64,000 nucleotides of DNA from Beroe ovata. Its lineage: Eukaryota > Ctenophora > Nuda > Beroida > Beroidae. Numbering within the stretch: position 1 is the first letter of the stretch; each line of letters starts with the position of its first letter. Under the pieces are notes generated by a model. It was not told where the DNA came from, ran no database searches, and saw nothing but the letters and a program-made list of their open reading frames with translations. This document shows positions 11,106-23,900 of the stretch, piece after piece. The position numbers and the translations under genes were made by a program. The stretch covers positions 12,384 to 76,383 of the forward strand of contig CAMPET010000196.1 in assembly GCA_946803715.1 (NCBI GenBank). Reading direction: 5' to 3'.

Positions 11106-12548
11106 TCAAACATTGAGTTTAGGAGCCTCATCATCAAAATGTTCCCTGTACTTTTCAATGGCTGGCAAAACTTCTTCCTTAATGAACAATTCTACCTGTT
11201 GAGCAGATCTACCTATGTAGTTGGAAGGGTTCAGTAATTCAGACATCTGAGCATGAATAGGAGCAAAATACTCCTCCCTCCTAATTCTATCAAGCATGTC
11301 ATTATTCCCACCATGCTCCTTAACATTACTGCCAGCTTCCTGGGACAACACTCTCAGTTTCTCATGACACTCCTGACGGTTTGCACCAGCTTTTACCATA
11401 GCCATAAGGAGATTCTCAGTTGCCATGAAAGGTAGCTCTTCCAAAATATGTTTTTCAATGACTTTTGGATACACAACCAAACCCTGCATAATGTTGCGAG
11501 CAGTGTTGAGAAGAATGTCAGCAGTCAGGAATGCCTCTGCAAGAACAATCCTCCTATTGGCTGAGTCATCAAGAGTTCTCTCAAACCATTGGTTTGCATG
11601 TGTCTGCATTGGAGATGCCGAGAGACTCATTAGATGCCTTGCTAGTGAACAGCAACGTTCTGATCTCATTGGATTACGTTTATAAGGCATTGCACTACTA
11701 CCAATCTGACTCTTTTCAAATGGCTCTTCTATTTCCTTTAGGCTAGCCAGTAATCTTATGTCAGAGCAAAACTTGTAAATAGTGGATCCTATTCCAACAA
11801 CTGCATTAACTATTACTGAATCAAGCTTTCTAGAATAAGTTTGGCCAGTGATAGAAAACTTAGAACTGAACCCAGCTTTGCTGGTTACTAGCCTATCTAA
11901 TTTTTCAACTTTTTCCTGATCTGCATTGAACAATTCCAGGAAACTTGCCTGAGTGCCAGTTGTCCCTTTCACTCCCCTGAACCTTATCTTGGCTTCAACA
12001 TCCTGCAGTAAGTTCAAATCAAGCAAAAAATCTTGCAACCACAAGCAAGCCCTCTTTCCCACTGATGTTAACTGGGCAGGCTGAAAGTGTGTATAACCAA
12101 GTTGTGGAGTATCCTTATACTGATCTGCAAACTTAGAAAGGGAATGACAACAGAGAGCCAGCTTCTTTGATAACATGCGACAACCATCTCTCATGACAAT
12201 CAAATCTGTATTATCACCAACATAACAACTTGTGGCTCCTAAGTGAATAATTGGTGCTGCAGTTGGGGCAGCTGCCCCATACGTGTGGACATGAGCCATA
12301 ACATCATGCCTCAGCTTCTTTTCTTCTCTAGAGGCTCTTTCCCAGTCAATGTTTGTTATGTTATCCTTCAATTCCTTGATTTGGACTTCACTTATGTCTA
12401 AGCCTAATTCCTTTTCAGATTCAGCCAAGATAAGCCACAATTTCCTCCATGTTTCAAACTTATTCCTGTCTGAGAAGAGATAACTCATCTCTTCAGATGC
12501 ATACCTATCCGTAAGAGGACTACGATATCGGGATTGTGGCTCAGCCAT
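11106..12548 (-). CDS. ADSL: Adenylosuccinate lyase, intronless
   Basis: A single open frame of 480 aa, close to the human enzyme length of about 484. It belongs to the fumarase/aspartase superfamily and performs two steps of purine synthesis in the cytosol: release of fumarate from SAICAR and from adenylosuccinate. The superfamily signature [16 protein letters not shown] is intact (about residues 289-304) and includes the mobile catalytic-serine loop. [15 protein letters not shown] (about 155-169) carries the catalytic histidine segment, and [15 protein letters not shown] (about 102-116) matches the first conserved region. The enzyme acts as a homotetramer. The gene lacks introns although FUBP and DYNC2H1 on either side are heavily split, and its DNA is more AT-rich than the dynein exons. 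The start ATG follows a short AT-rich leader and the N-terminus aligns with animal ADSL. Confidence 0.96.
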   Translation of the reverse strand: MAEPQSRYRSPLTDRYASEEMSYLFSDRNKFETWRKLWLILAESEKELGLDISEVQIKELKDNITNIDWERASREEKKLRHDVMAHVHTYGAAAPTAAPIIHLGATSCYVGDNTDLIVMRDGCRMLSKKLALCCHSLSKFADQYKDTPQLGYTHFQPAQLTSVGKRACLWLQDFLLDLNLLQDVEAKIRFRGVKGTTGTQASFLELFNADQEKVEKLDRLVTSKAGFSSKFSITGQTYSRKLDSVIVNAVVGIGSTIYKFCSDIRLLASLKEIEEPFEKSQIGSSAMPYKRNPMRSERCCSLARHLMSLSASPMQTHANQWFERTLDDSANRRIVLAEAFLTADILLNTARNIMQGLVVYPKVIEKHILEELPFMATENLLMAMVKAGANRQECHEKLRVLSQEAGSNVKEHGGNNDMLDRIRREEYFAPIHAQMSELLNPSNYIGRSAQQVELFIKEEVLPAIEKYREHFDDEAPKLNV

Positions 12549-13373
12549 ATGTTAACTTAGAATCCTACTGCATACAGTCTGAGCAGAATCCTGAGACAAT
12601 CAGGAATTAACCCTTTTGTGATATAAGAAAATAAGATGCTATAGAAATATTCTCCAATCCAATGAATTCACAGACTACCCATGCTTTCTCATAACAACAG
12701 CTTCAATGAAACCTCCCCAAATAATAAACCCCTGCAAGCTTTCAATTTAAATTCATAAAATAATCATGATCACAATCTATATGTTGAAAATTATCACAAT
12801 ATCAAAATGATTGAGTATTTTTTAGGAGCGCGCGGCGCGGCAAAATAAAAAATCCTGGCAATTGAATTTTTATTGCTGGACTGCTGGAATCTGAATTTCT
12901 AGATAGCAATTGTGTATTCAGCGCAACTATACGATTATAATGCTTTGAGAATGAGTTGTGTTGTGAACTTTGGGTATCATAATATGCGTGCGCGGCTTTT
13001 GTTCTCGGTCATAAAAGCCGCGCCGCGCACAAAGTCATCTGGGATTAAAAAGTTGCGTTTGTTTATTCGCGTTGGATAGAACAGTATGCTATCCTAGCTG
13101 GTCAGTTCTTGTCTGAAGTAGACCATGGACAAAATCACAGGCGGTTATTCAACAGGATAACAAATAGATCATCAATTATCTACAATAATCTAATAATCTT
13201 CTTAGTTCTTTTCAAGGTATGGGTAAATCAAGTATTTAAAGACAATTCGCATTTTCATAGCTGTACAGTTAACTTTTTAGACGCTTTCGCTCTCGATATT
13301 GTAACAGTATCTAGATATGCATTTTTACAGCAATCATCTACATTACTCAATGAATATAGGAACTCATATCCAG
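12549..13373. other. Spacer between DYNC2H1 3' end and ADSL promoter
   Basis: About 825 bases without a supported exon. It holds GCGCGC-rich spots (about 12826-12840 and 12986-13030) and a GC hairpin listed separately. An open frame on the plus strand at 13109-13456 overlaps the antisense of the last dynein exon and has no support. Confidence 0.5.
12990..13023. repeat. GC-rich hairpin
   Basis: gcgcggctttt (12990-13000) is the exact reverse complement of aaaagccgcgc (13013-13023), with a 12-base loop. It may be a structure downstream of DYNC2H1 or part of the dispersed GCGC-rich family. Confidence 0.6.
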
Positions 13374-14998
13374 TTATTGGTTTTTCAGAAGGAGAGCAAC
13401 TGATCTCAATTTCCAGATGGAAGGAGATCCTGTACACGGAATTGGGATTGATGTAACCTGTTCCTCTCTCAGATTATCGTAATACAACGGGACATCCACA
13501 GTGTCCATGTTGCTCTTCTTACTCGCTTGATCAGCAGCGACCTGTGAGAAATGTTGTTAACTAATTCATATCCACAACAGGGGTCTAACACCAAAAACTA
13601 GCTTCATTCCACGTGAAACACAGCAAGGAATGTGAACATACCCAAGCAACAGCACACTGGGAGATTGGCGAGGCTGAGGGGGAGTCCTGAGAGCATTCCA
13701 CCAGTTTCAGCCCATCGAACAGAGCTCCCTCGACCATGAGACCCTCTGTGGAGCAAATATTTCGTCAAAAACCTCAGCAATAGCTCCAGTTTTGTGAATT
13801 GCTTTTCGTGAACGGGTATGGTTGAATTGGATAAGTTGAGAGTAGAAATGTAACGAACCGATAGTAACAGGACAGACAGCTTTAGCGAGCGGAGACCCCG
13901 ACATTGCGGAACCCCACTGCGAGACAAACTGGAGACTATTGATGGGGAGCTTGAGCCGGCGAGCCGATTCCTGTCTCAGAGCATTGAGGAAGACGGCCGG
14001 GTTGAATAGTTCGGAGAGATCAGCAGGAGTGGAGAGGAGTGATCCATTCTGGCATCGCTCCACCCAACCGCCCAGAGCGAGGGTCTTACTGACCAGGGAG
14101 CGGAGCCAGAGGATCGGGACCGCTGGACCACACCACTTCTTCGTCCACGAGGCAGGGACCTGTAGGGAAACTGTGTGTTAACAAGAGGAGATTGGGGAAA
14201 GTAGGGGGTTTATGATTGGAAGGAGGGGTTGTTGACGATCGGGAGCCCACAGTTTTGCATCGTATGGATCATTCTCAGAAGGGGCATGTCCTCAAAAGTG
14301 TTGAGAAATTCTCCTCTCTACCATACCCACCTCATGTTTCAGTAGAGAGGAAGCATTATTCTTCACATCCGTAGTCAGGAGCAGTGATCCCCGGATAACC
14401 TTGCTTATCTTACTCAGATCCCCATGTACTTTCTGTAGTAGTGATATCGCTGCTTGTCTCTCCAGAAGCAGGAACGCAAGAAGTGGTGGATCATTTTCTC
14501 CAGGCAGTGTCACCTGATCCGGCGACAATTTCACCAGATCAGAGCCCTGGTTGAGACGTTTCCAGAGGTGGAGGAAGGGTGACAGGTCTTTCGTCCACCG
14601 GGATTTGTCGAATGTTTCGTCCTCCAGGCTGGGACGGGACACCAGGACGAGTTGAGATATAACAGATTTGGCTACGCTACGCTGCTGGGATCTGAACAGT
14701 TTGCCATGATTCACGTTGAATCAAAATTAACTAGAAAATCAATTTTGCTAATATGAAAATGATGGAACATACCTGCCAATATTCGATGGTAAGCTAAACA
14801 TGGTAGATGAATCATTTTCAGGAAGGGCCATGATAGACTTCACGAAATCTTTATGATTCACAGAAAGTGGTAATTCCAAAATACCAGCGAGTTTCTTACG
14901 TCCTTTTCCACCCAATACATCCCTGAAAACAAGATATCGGTCAGTTGAACTCACTCAAATCGTCGAACGCATCTTTGTTTTCAGCAAACCACTATTCT
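13374..14998 (-). other. DYNC2H1: DYNC2H1 C-terminal domain exons
   Basis: The last exon is 13541-13374 (acceptor tcacag, stop TAA). Before it come exons at about 13750-13638 ([20 protein letters not shown]), 14160-13860 ([20 protein letters not shown]), 14705-14330 ([15 protein letters not shown]) and 14935-14775 ([18 protein letters not shown]). Together these are the dynein C-terminal domain. Exons here are small, unlike the two giant exons just upstream. Confidence 0.85.
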
Positions 14999-17900
14999 CA
15001 TAAAAAGGAGTCCGAAACCACGTACCTATCGAAGTACTGCTGAAGATAGGCCCTCAAAACCTCCATATCGTAGTTATTATCAATCCTCCCTCCAAACACT
15101 GCATTTTCAAACAGTCCGTGAATGAAGTCCCACTGGAGACTTCCTGTGCCAGTACACAATCTATCGATTATGTCAGCTCCCGACCTCAGATCCGCCGTAC
15201 TGAACTCGTAAAACTTAGTCCAACCCTGGGGTATGTAGTTTCGTCTCTCCTGAATGATGGCATGGAACCACGCCAGAGCAAAGAGGGCCTGTGCCCTCAC
15301 GGGTTGGTGGCCCTTCTCGATAAACTGCGGTGTCCACGCTTCATACGTTCGGAGCAAGTTCTTCTTGACACCAGGCGGTGACTCGTACGTGACTTTGAGA
15401 GAACTTTCCAGAAGAACGAGTGGGAACTTAGCGTGAGGTTCAGCGGTGAGCCACAGTCTGAAGTTCTGGTGTGGGCTGAGCGAGTTGATCTCCTTTTCAA
15501 GCACCGGAGCCCAGGCTATAACCAGATGCAGATTCTTGAGACACAACCACATTCCCTTCATAGCACACTCCTTGAGCTGCTCCAGGGCGTACTTGGACTG
15601 TCCCTGACCCATGGCAACCTGGACATAGTTGCTCGGTCCCACCACCGTGGACGCCAACTCCTGCAACTCCTGACTGACATCAGATCCGGGGGAGATGAGC
15701 ACGAGGATCGGCTCCCCACAACTGGTCTGCTCCTCGTACAACCTCTTCAAATTCACCAGCGGTGGAGAGAGTTCCTTCACTCCTAGAGCTCGCTGCGCAA
15801 ACAGCTGCATACTGCTGATCAGACGATCCGGTCTCAGAGCTTGGATAACTAGAACTTGCTGGAACGGACTGATCTGACTGCCGATACTCCGGGGTATTTC
15901 CTTCTCACACTCCTTCGTGTTCCGGAAGTTGGACCACAAGTTATCATCCTCGAGGTGAAGACTCCTGAAGAATGCCGGTGTTGCTGACTCGAGGAGGGCA
16001 ACACCCGGTATCAGATCAGCGGCAATCCAGGACGGATATTTCTCAGCCAGGGCTTGCTGACTCTCCTGTCTTCGGAGCATGGTATCAGTGACGATCTGAC
16101 CCGTAAACAGATCGAATTCCTTATCTTGGAACATTTCAGGATGCATGCCGTGAACCAAGTGTAGTGCAAACATGAGACGGTCGGCTTTGAACAGAGACCT
16201 ACAGATACTCTCATACAACAAGACCTTCAGGGTGGAAACCAAGAACTCTATCCTATCTTTACCCCCAGACGGGTCTTTAGCTTGGAGTGCCTGTTTAAAC
16301 ACATTCATGAACGAAGTAAGGCTGAATCTATACATGCAGTTTACAGAACTCAGGGACTTGATGACAAAGTAGAGGGCTGCCCCAGTTTCAGCAAGTTTCA
16401 GATACGTATTCCGCTCTTCGTCAAGTGAAGCTTGCAGGTTCTTAGACTCCGTAAGAGCATCCATGATCACGACACTGTTCTTCTTCGTCTGGTTGAGACT
16501 CTCGATCAACGCCTTGTTCTCGAGAATGCTGCCCTGAGCGTTAGCCAGTTCTTGGAGAAGAGATTCCTCGAGCTTGTTTAACTCCAACTTCTGGGATTCT
16601 TCCTTCGCCAGGAGTTCGCTCTTGCGTTCTTCTAGCTGTGGCTTCTCGTGCTGTATTGTCACAGCGAGTAGCTGTCCAATTAGCCCTGGTAAAACAGGGA
16701 GTGAACAGCATGTCCTCCATAATCTACTACCGCTAATCTTTTCAGATCGGGGGACCTATGATCCTCGAATGAGAAAGGTCAAGAGACAACTAGAAAACTG
16801 CAGACTAACCCGCCTCACACTAACCTGCCCTTGTAGTGGAGAAGTTGACAATGCTGAGCAGGGAGACCACACTCGGGGGTAGGTCTGGTTTGGGGTTCCT
16901 GGTTGTGAGGAATAGCTTGAAATCCTCGTTGTAGTCCATTAACTTCTCACCAATTTGGACAACCGATCTGCGAGGGTAAAACGGAGTCACATTTTGTTGT
17001 CATAAAACTGAACCAACACGTACTTGATTCCAGGAAATCAGGTGATCATTGTTTTCTCTTACCTTGGTCCATGAGAAATGAAGTCTCCCCTCAGGATGGG
17101 GAATAGGGCAGGATCAATGCTATCCATTTCCTGGATGAGAAGAGTTTTTCCAAATCTGACTGCCAACTCCAGTGCAGTCATGAAACCGCTATCGTTAGCG
17201 TTGATCACTTCAAGCCTGAAGAAACGCAATGTTGATAGGGCAGGCAAAGTCAGAAAGAACGAAAGTTGAAGGATTCTCACTGAGCCTACCTAGAATTTTT
17301 GTGATGCTCCTTCAACCACTCTGTTGCCCTGCATGATGGATCGATCAGGAACGGTGTCCTAGTTCCATTGAGTATAATGAGGGCATTCTCCACTGACAAC
17401 ATATCAGAGGGCAACCCCTCTGCTTTCCACATGAGTTGCTCGCTTTCCGTTGATAGGAATCTCGCCAGATCAAACCCTGGCACTCCCACCTCCCTACTCC
17501 ACTGCTCCACCAGGTTTACTCGCACATCCTCGGGCGAGGGGCCGAGGTAGGTGATGAATGAGGCAGCGAGTTGGGAGTAGAGGGTCAGCTCGGTCATTTC
17601 CCTCTGTAGGACTTCAACTTGTGCCGACCAACGGGTATGCTCACCCACCAGTTTCCCGACCAGACTCTCTGCCGCATTGATAGTTTCGGTGGCTTGGTCC
17701 AGCTCGATAGCAAGACGGCTTGCCTCGGTAGTTCTCTTGTCAAACCTGCACCTCATCTCAGCAACCTCTGTCTCAACAACATCTAGAGCCTTCTCCAGGT
17801 TCTCAATTCTCATCTGTGATTTCTGTACCTTCTTCATTAATCCTTTCTGTTCGCTCTCCAGGGGACCTATCTTCTCTAGGACTATACTGAACTGAACATT

Positions 17901-20900
17901 GGCTTTCACCCAACTGGCTAGAGGGGCAGCAGCCAGACTAGCCCGTTTAGCGATCTTTGGATCGAACGATTTTCCGTTTTTCTCCAGGAGAGCTTCAACT
18001 GCATTCCTGATATCAGGTTGTATCTTCCTCGCATCAAAAGAGATAATCTCCTCCTTGACACCCCTCTTGGCAAGGAAACTCCTCATGCTGACCCATGAGG
18101 TGTCAAATATTCCCATGAGCTGCAACACTCCCTCCAAAATGTCCCTGATCACATCAGGAGGTGCTCGTAGCGACCTGATCTCAGATAGAGATTCAGATTT
18201 GATATTCCCGACAGCAGACTTCGCTTCATCAACCAATGGCTGGATATCTGCCAACTCAATATCAATAGCTTTCTTCCTCTGCTCTAGCTTTACGGTCTCC
18301 TCCCCTAACTTAGACTTCAGGACTTCCATCTCTTGCTTATTCTCGGATGCTTGTTGGATTCTAGCCGTAATCTCATTCAGTGCTTCATCAGCTTCCTTTT
18401 GTTTCTCAGCCAGAACTTTACTCTTCACAGCTGCCTTCGCCTTCAGATCGTCGACCAATGATTTCGCTTCATTCAGCTTATTGACACCAGCCGTCAAGTG
18501 ATCCTGCTTCTTCTTGATGACTCTTCTCTTCGTTTCCACCACTTTGTTATACACATCCAGGGATGCTAGGTACTGGCGGGGCGTGTTTTCCGGAACAGAG
18601 TTGTGAATCAGATGGAATTTGCTCTTCTCCTTCTCCAACTCCGGGATCACCATTCGAGGGAGTCGGGCCATGGTGTTGGGCGCCCAGCTGTCTAGCCAGA
18701 GAAACTCGCACTTCGTGTACAGCGCTGGATTTGCCTCGCACTGAGACCTGAAGTTAGGATTGGAGCTATCCAAGACGAACACAATGTGGAGATTCCTCAT
18801 CACTCGTCTTATCAGGTACTGTCCAAGGGTTCCGTTAAACTGTTCCGATTCTAATTGCTCCTTGAGAGGTGCGGTGAGAGTGTCCAGTTCTTCAGTCGTG
18901 AAGAGTCCCGGAATCTCACCGGAACAGAGCAGGGAGTTAATGTACTCGAGGAAAGTAGGTTCCAGCAACTGGTGGTCCTCCATGAGGAGAACCACCTGGT
19001 CCCCATCGATACCAGCCTGCTGTACGGCGGTCCTCAGGTCGAGTTTCAACTGTTTGATTGAGTAATTCCTCGAAACACGTGGTGATATCATGTTCATCCT
19101 GTGCATGTGAGCAATCACAGATATTGCTGTGCGCCGCCCGACGCCACTTCGCCCTGCAAGGAGAAGACTGCCACCGGGCGAGGTGAGTACCCGCTCCACA
19201 TACGCCATGTTCTTCAGCACCTCTGGGAAGAAGTGAAGTTTGAGACTCCTCACTTCTCGGCTGTAGACGGTCGCACCCTTTCCAATGATCTCCTTGTAGT
19301 CCTTGCTCGAGATAAGGCCGAGGTTTTTGCCGTGTGGCGATGCGACAGTCACTCCACTCGTCTCGCCGTACGTCACGAAATACTTCTTCTCGAGCGAGCT
19401 CATATCAACTCCCCAATCACTCCGCAATACCGCAGCCAGGATACTGTCAAACTTCTCCACATGAGTTTGAACCGCCATCTTGTCTCTGAAGAGACGACAC
19501 GCCTCGTACGCCCAGGCAAGGAGAAGTGGAGTTGATGTTCCATGTTCATCACTCCCGCTCACCACATCATACCGGGTCAGGTTGAGGGTCCATTTGGTGA
19601 GGTAGCGCGGGTTGAAAATGTAGTGCGGGAACATATCGGACGTAAAACTTTCCCGCACTTGCTCGTACACGCTCATCATGCTGCTTGCCAGAGCCTGTAC
19701 ACTCTTGGGAGACACCCAGACAGGGTGATTTGGGATCTGAACCTGTAGGAGCGGATAGAGATACGCACTGTAGACAGAGTGTAACTCCTCTCTTCCCGAA
19801 TATTCCATGTATGCCACGTTCATGATACTCGTCAGCCGGGAGGAGAGCTCGTATCGGCCGAGTGTGTTTCCCGCCGACATACTGGCGACGATATGAACAC
19901 CCTCAAGCGTGACCCACTCCAAATTATCCTCGTAGAAGCCCTTGTAGGTGATGAGCTGTTGCAGGAAGGAAGATAGCATGGATGTCCCCCACGAATCAGG
20001 TCTCACGAGGTTGATCCCCTTGAGGAAGAGGACGAGACGTTCCGTGTCCTTGGGACGGAGAACTCGTCCCACGTTGGAGCTCATGGTACGGCAGAATTGG
20101 GAGAGTTTTTGGAGGATTTGCAGTGGTGAGGTCTGTGAGCTGCAGTGAACAACAGCGATCCCAGTTCCACTCAATTCCCTGAGGGGAGAGAGTGGGGATT
20201 ATGATCGATGATCAGGATTCATGTAATTTCGGCTTTCCGGAGCCGATAACCGAGTGTGATTTCCGTTACACACTCTCTCAAACTCACTTGAACATGGTAT
20301 GAAGGAGTAGACTCTTGCCACTTCCCTCTGGACCGACTAGGATGAACGGTTCACTCCTCGCCACCCATGGGTTGAGAATATCCCTCACTCTCTGTGTGTC
20401 ACAGGTGGAAATGAGTGGAGGCTGGTCGGAGAAGTCTTTGTAGCTGCAGTCTGGGACCTGGGAGAAATGTACATAGTGTATCAATGTGGGAATGTACAAT
20501 GTAGTGTACAGTGTATCAGTGTATACAATGAGAAGGTGATCATAGCTTATTTTGGTCATGAGTGGAAAGGACAAGCAGATTGACTGCCATCTCTTTTGAC
20601 TTGGAACTGACCTGTAGCTGGTATGTTTCCAATCGCTGCGAGTTCAGGGAGTAGTAGGTATCGAGTACAGCTGACATATCCGGGAACACCTCATTCCCAA
20701 CCCGGAATATCTCCTTAGCCAGGGCCTCTCGTGTTGCCATCGGCAGGTTCGAACCGAAACCCCGGATAAGCCCGCAGAGAAACTGGGGCTTTGTTTTGGA
20801 GCCCGCAAGATGGGATAAGCCCATGTTAACGGAGGCAACCGTACTCCGCTTCACGATACACTCCTTCTTTTTCTTCTTATACCTGAGGATAAAATGGTCA

Positions 20901-23900
20901 CAAAAACTGAAACAGTTTTCAACAGAAATAAACTCAGGATAAAAGCAGAATATGACAGAAACTACCATTCCAGTGCTTTGTAGAAGTAATCCTCAATCCA
21001 GCCCTCCAGATTGGAATTATCAGGCTGTTTGGAGACCCAACTCTTGACAATAGCCGTCACATCCATATCCTCGTCATTGAGGAATATCATACCCATCCTA
21101 CTGATCGTAGCAGGGGATGCACAACTCAAATCATGACTCTCAAACAGGAAGTTTACGTTCGGACCGAACTGTATCCTCTCTCCCGAGGGCATGGTCAGCA
21201 GACGATTATCGTCCAGGACGGAATTCAGGGATTCTATCCACTCAGGGTCTATGTCACCGTCACATACGATCCAACTCTGGACTGTGACCGGTTCTTTGAC
21301 CACCTGGGGAATACAGGGTCGTGGGGCGAGAGTCGAGAAAATAGATAACCTTAGTCAAGAGATTTGATAATGAAAATTTTGAAAATCTGAAATTTATACT
21401 CCCGCTCATTCCAAGAAGTTATACACTTATGGTATGATTTGTGATGAGAAAGGTGTATACCTGTCGCGCAGCATAAGTTAGGATACCATCACTCCACTCT
21501 CTTGTATCAATATCAATAGAACCAAGGAGTTTGTGCCGTGGTAACGCTTTCGGATTCATCGTGTACAACTTCACTTCCCTTCCTGATTCACGAGACATGC
21601 CATATCACGTGATATCGTACTCAAATACAAGATCCAGATGGATTGGAACTTGCTTCAATTCCCGATCTTTACAAGGATATGTGATTCCTTTATTTACCTG
21701 TTTTGATCAGAGCTTGCTGCAAGGTTTTCCATAACGTGGTCTTGCCGCACCCCGATGGACCGACCACCACCACGCCCATTCTTTGCGTGAGCTGAATTTA
21801 CAATATCAAATTGTGATATATAGAGATTATTCTCCTGACCAATCTAACAACTGCAATCTTGCGAGCATTCATTTCAAGTGCTGCGAGCACTCATCACTGC
21901 AGTTGAGAGTTCATCACCTGTTCATTTAGTTCGAGAATTTTCTTGGTTTGTGTCTCCATGGTGATGAGATCTTGCTCAGCACAGACCTCCTGTACTGCTT
22001 TGATGAGGAGTTCTTGTTCTATGTCCTGAGAATTGGTTATGATTATAGGCACCGTAATCGAGTGTGGATCATACTTTTCAGCCCCTTATCAAGAGCGATC
22101 CAGGGTTTAATTCATGATGAAATAAATTCGCTAATTAATTAATTTATCTATGGTGAAATATTTATTGTCTGCGTTTAGGTACCTTGTGTTTTATACCCGG
22201 GAAGACGTCTTTGAGCAGCGCATCAAATCGCTTCGAATCAGCGAATGTCAGCTTAGAGAGCGTATTCAGCCGCAATGACTGTACACACACCTGAGAGAAA
22301 ACGTCATGTTTATCAGCCATAATTTCCGATGCATGGTTTTCTATGTACGGTTTAGTTTTGTGTCACGGTGATGGGAGTAATCTTACCTCCTGTTCCATTT
22401 CAGGTGAAACGGGTCCTTGCTGCTTGTTTTGCTGCAGTAAATTTCCTGATGATAGAGATTGAATCCAGGGGGCGAGAAAAAGTTTTGCCCTCCCCTACCT
22501 TCTTTACCATTCCGATCGATTTATCAATCCTATATACACGGTATCTCTATACACAGTGTATGAACACTGCTCTAGCAATATGTAAGAGGCACCATTCTTC
22601 CATCCCGTTATTATCATTGCACCAGAACTGTACACCGTTCCATGAGACTGCAATGCTACCATCACACGCTCCATGTACCTTTGCGATACACTCAATGAGT
22701 CTACATGTTTATTGATGTGTACTCGTATTGAGTCTCTATACGCCATACGGTTCGTTCGTCTCGACACGTGCCGAGTTTCTGTGTTTAAAATCTTTGTGTT
22801 CAGTGACCCATACTTATTGCTTATACAGTACGAATTTCGGATTTTCCACATAATATGCTCCTAGGTGATCATTCATAAGTGATCACAATAACATAAGTTG
22901 AACCTATATGTATGTGGAACCTAGATAAGCCAACATGAATTTAAAAAGTTGAAATCTAGTTGTACCTGCACTGCTGAGAACAGTTTTTATCGCCCTAAGA
23001 CCCCAGTCATAGTGCTGCTGCGGGGATAGCAACTGTTTACTGAGCTGGAACACAGCAACCAGTTTACACGACAACTCAGCTGAGGTTTTGAATCCTACGC
23101 TGCACATTATCACCTGGATTATAATGGTGTCAAGATCATCAGAGCCAGTGGTGTCAAGCTGTTTGAATTGCGTCAAGCATAACATATTGTTGACGCATTA
23201 TGCAATTCCATTACCTCTGCAATCAACTCGTTGTCAGGCTTTGTCATAGCAACAGGTCTGAAGAGTTGCTTGAGGTTGTCTGGCAACTTCTGTCGACCGC
23301 CGTATCCCTTGCCGGCAGGGTTCATCGTGACAAATATACCAGTATTCGGGTCTAGATTAACCTGGTATGAAAACGAATTATTCAGGTAGTTATGATTCTG
23401 ATTCTGATTCTGATAGCTCTGTGAAGATGATTCATCTTCACGAAGCCACAAGAATCGCGGAGAATCGTTATAAGGGAAAACCCTCCTCTTAAAGGTCACA
23501 ATTTTTTACCCCATCTCCAAGTCCAGATAGAGTACATACCTGTTTATCCATGAGCTGCAGAGTAGGCGAGTTCCTCATGATCCCAGCTTGTATCACCTGA
23601 ATCTGAGTACTGACCGCTGACAAAACTGCCTCCTCCAGGCGGTTAAACTCGTCAAAACAACCCCATGCCCCGCATTTTACCAGACCTGAGTAGATTGAAT
23701 CCATGAGCATATTCTTATTAGGTTACGTACACTCACGAGTGCATTCTTATGAAATTTTGTCTTTACTTATCTGTCCTATTATTCAAGAATCGAAATTTTG
23801 GCACACAATTCCCTTCTAAACTGTTTCACTATAGTCCCGATCTCAATTCTAGGGGCTGAACGAAGATTACAAGACCCATCATGGCACACTGTGCAGTATT

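Noticed and set aside
13109-13456. 115-codon plus-strand frame
   Set aside because: It overlaps the antisense of the last DYNC2H1 exon, which is securely identified by its C-terminal sequence.
17899-18501. 200-codon plus-strand open frame
   Set aside because: It is antisense to the coiled-coil stalk of the dynein giant exon; Ser/Phe-rich composition is what the reverse of Lys/Glu/Ala codons gives.
20740-20770. tRNA-like ggttcgaacc motif
   Set aside because: It lies inside a dynein coding exon and no cloverleaf can be folded around it; no tRNA gene was found in the window.
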